Positions 14,403 to 15,492 of a DNA stretch of 15,492 bases are shown one piece after another. Every line of letters starts with the position of its first letter. The stretch's first letter is position 1. This DNA comes from Pseudomonadota bacterium (GTDB lineage: Bacteria > Pseudomonadota > Gammaproteobacteria > Burkholderiales > Burkholderiaceae_C). The notes under the pieces were generated by a model that was not told where the DNA came from, made no database searches, and was given only the letters and a program-made list of their open reading frames with translations. The position numbers were made by a program, and so were the translations under genes. The stretch is from positions 1 through 15,492 of the forward strand of contig JAEZZU010000085.1 in NCBI GenBank assembly GCA_023418355.1. Direction: 5' to 3'.

Positions 14403-14513
14403 CCGTATGGCGCAAGCATACGGAATCACAAATCCCCTCGCTGCTGCATTACCTCCGCCTGCTATCGAAGCAGCAGCAAGTAAGACAGCGCCTGACAGGC
14501 GATCGAGGGATTT
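14403..14513 (+). promoter_or_regulatory. Structured RNA leader upstream of fdnG (candidate Mo-cofactor-type riboswitch)
   Basis: Several nested complementary segments are visible. CCGTAT/ATACGG (14403-14408 with 14418-14423) plus GC/GC makes an 8-bp hairpin with one bulged G and a GCAA (GNRA) tetraloop. AAATCCC and TCG (14430-14440, one C bulged) pair with CGAGGGATTT (14504-14513) as a closing stem. Inside lie CTGCTGC/GCAGCAG (14441-14447 with 14470-14476), whose loop contains ACCTCCGCCTG, and CGCCT/AGGCG (14489-14501). This makes a three-way junction. Its 3' strand contains GAGGGA, a ribosome-binding-like sequence, and it sits about 150 bases before a molybdenum/tungsten-enzyme gene. Known Moco RNA motifs occur before such genes, but I cannot confirm the consensus from memory. 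The stems are also possible on the minus strand, upstream of selU. Confidence 0.45.
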
Positions 14514-14517
14514 ACAT

Positions 14518-14544
14518 ATGTATACCGAATTTCAAAACGTGTAA
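14518..14544 (+). other. 8-codon mini-ORF behind the structured leader
   Basis: ATG at 14518 opens MYTEFQNV and stops with TAA at 14542-14544. GAGGGA (14505-14510) lies seven bases before the ATG, a near-ideal spacing, and is buried in the closing stem of the upstream RNA structure. If translated it would be a leader peptide 116 bases before fdnG. It is short enough to be chance, and nothing in its codons suggests ribosome stalling. Confidence 0.25.
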
Positions 14545-14660
14545 GTATTGGGCTGCATTCACCAGTGTTCTGCATCGGATAAAGGTGTATGCGTGGTCTT
14601 GTATGAGACATAACTCTAGAATCTGCCCCACAAGCGTCAAGTTTTAAAAAAGGTAACCCC

Positions 14661-15492
14661 ATGGTGCAATTCTCCAGACGCCAGTTCATGAAAGTGACTG
14701 GCTCAAGTCTGGCAGCATCCAGCTTGGCGGTAATGGGCTTCTCGCCCACTGCTGCTCTTGCGGAAGTTCGCCAGTACAAGTTGACCGCCGCCACAGTGAC
14801 ACGCCAGACGTGTACTTACTGTTCCGTCGGTTGTGGCATTTTGATGTACTCCCTGGGCGATGGCTCCAAGAACGCCAAGCTCTCGGTGATCCACGTCGAA
14901 GGTGACCCAGATCACCCAGTGAACCGCGGCACACTGTGCCCCAAGGGCGCTTCGCTGCTGGACTTTGTTCACAGCCCCAGCCGTCTGCTGTACCCCGAGT
15001 ACCGCGCTCCTGGCTCCAGCGAGTGGAAGCGCATTTCCTGGGATGAAGCACTGGACCGCATCGCAAAGCTTCTGAAGGAAGACCGCGACGCCAACTTCAT
15101 CGAAAAGAATGAAAAGGGCCAGACGGTTAACCGTTGGGTCACTACCGGCATGCTGGCTGCTTCGGCTTCCAGCAACGAAGCCGGTTATGTCACGCACAAG
15201 GTAGCCCGTTCCTGGGGCCTGCTGGCGCTGGACAACCAAGCACGTGTCTGACACGGCCCAACGGTGGCAGGTCTTGCCCCAACATTTGGCCGTGGCGCTA
15301 TGACAAATCACTGGGTTGACATCAAGAATGCTGATGTCATCCTGATCATGGGCGGTAACGCTGCTGAAGCGCACCCCTGTGGTTTCAAATGGGTTACCGA
15401 AGCGAAGGCGCACAACAACGCGCACTTCATGGTGGTTGACCCCCGCTTTAACCGTTCTGCCGCTGTGGCCGATTTCTATGCCCCTATCCGTT
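14661..15492 (+). CDS. fdnG: Formate dehydrogenase major (alpha) subunit, selenocysteine-containing, FdnG type, 5' part
   Basis: This is the catalytic bis-MGD molybdo- or tungstoenzyme subunit that oxidises formate to CO2, normally exported by Tat and anchored by beta and gamma subunits to feed quinones. Residues 1-35 form a Tat signal (SRRQFMK at 5-11, hydrophobic core, ALA before Glu35). Cys51, Cys54, Cys58 and Cys93 bind a 4Fe-4S cluster (CTYCSVGCG, TLCPKG). DNQARV leads to an in-frame TGA at 15249-15251 (codon 197), and the frame continues as HGPTVAGLAPTFGRGAMTNH, then WVDIKN and MGGNAAEAHP. This is the exact context of Sec196 in E. coli FdnG, so the TGA is read as Sec197. A SECIS follows it. 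AAGG lies before ATG 14661. The gene runs off the window, which holds 277 codons of roughly 1,000. fdh beta/gamma, selA, selB and tRNA-Sec are not visible here. Confidence 0.95.
15249..15294 (+). promoter_or_regulatory. Bacterial SECIS element for UGA recoding
   Basis: Directly after the TGA, CACGGCC (15252-15258) pairs perfectly with GGCCGTG (15288-15294). The upper hairpin has GG (15263-15264) and GGCA (15266-15269) pairing with TGCC (15275-15278) and CC (15279-15280). One T at 15265 is bulged, and the apical loop is GGTCT. The bulged U and GGUCU loop are the SelB contacts known from E. coli fdhF and fdnG. The element is inside the coding sequence, as in other bacteria, and needs SelB and Sec-tRNA encoded elsewhere. 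Confidence 0.9.

Noticed and set aside
15249..15251. Premature stop or pseudogenisation of the formate dehydrogenase gene
   Set aside because: The TGA falls at the known Sec position, the frame continues with full conservation and a SECIS follows.
1..15492. CRISPR array, prophage or defence system
   Set aside because: No spaced direct repeats, no phage structural or integrase genes and no defence families were seen; apart from the IS end the window is ordinary chromosomal content.

Overview
The window looks like chromosomal DNA of a Comamonadaceae betaproteobacterium, most likely Comamonas or a close relative. This rests on the GC-rich codon use, on protein families typical of Burkholderiales (Cys-nucleophile intracellular PHA depolymerase, stand-alone RnfB, dapC-dapD-pilU-dapE-prmB block), and on an intergenic hairpin repeat with an AGCGCTT / AGCAGCTAT core that I associate with this family. 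The assignment is inferred by recall, not by a search.

Layout. Positions 1-124 are the right end of an insertion sequence: the last 22 codons of a transposase, a strong palindrome over its stop codon and a terminal GGCTTTGTTGCACAA-type end read on the minus strand. A 370-base stretch without a convincing gene follows. Then come dusA (tRNA dihydrouridine synthase), a repeat-derived terminator, phaZ (intracellular polyhydroxyalkanoate depolymerase) and a soluble RnfB-like polyferredoxin. The RnfB gene overlaps tail-to-tail with a minus-strand chemotaxis receptor whose sensory Cache domain lies at the C-terminus.

From 5536 to 11066 there is a lysine/diaminopimelate cluster of the succinylase pathway: dapC and dapD (3-base gap), a strong terminator, a PilU-type retraction ATPase, then dapE and prmB (ATGA overlap). 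Three hairpin/T-tract elements in a row separate prmB from a YheS-like ABC-F ATPase gene.

The right end is a selenium module. selU/mnmH (tRNA 2-selenouridine synthase) is on the minus strand, and diverging from it is the 5' part of a formate dehydrogenase alpha-subunit gene (fdnG type). That gene has a Tat signal, a Cys-ligated Fe-S site and an in-frame TGA at codon 197. A textbook bacterial SECIS hairpin follows the TGA directly, so it should be read as selenocysteine and not as a stop. The 360-base selU-fdnG gap is rich in structure. It has two dyads, a GNRA-capped hairpin and a three-stem element whose closing stem hides a Shine-Dalgarno-like GAGGGA in front of an 8-codon mini-ORF. This is the best candidate in the window for a less-described regulatory system, possibly a molybdenum-cofactor-type riboswitch.
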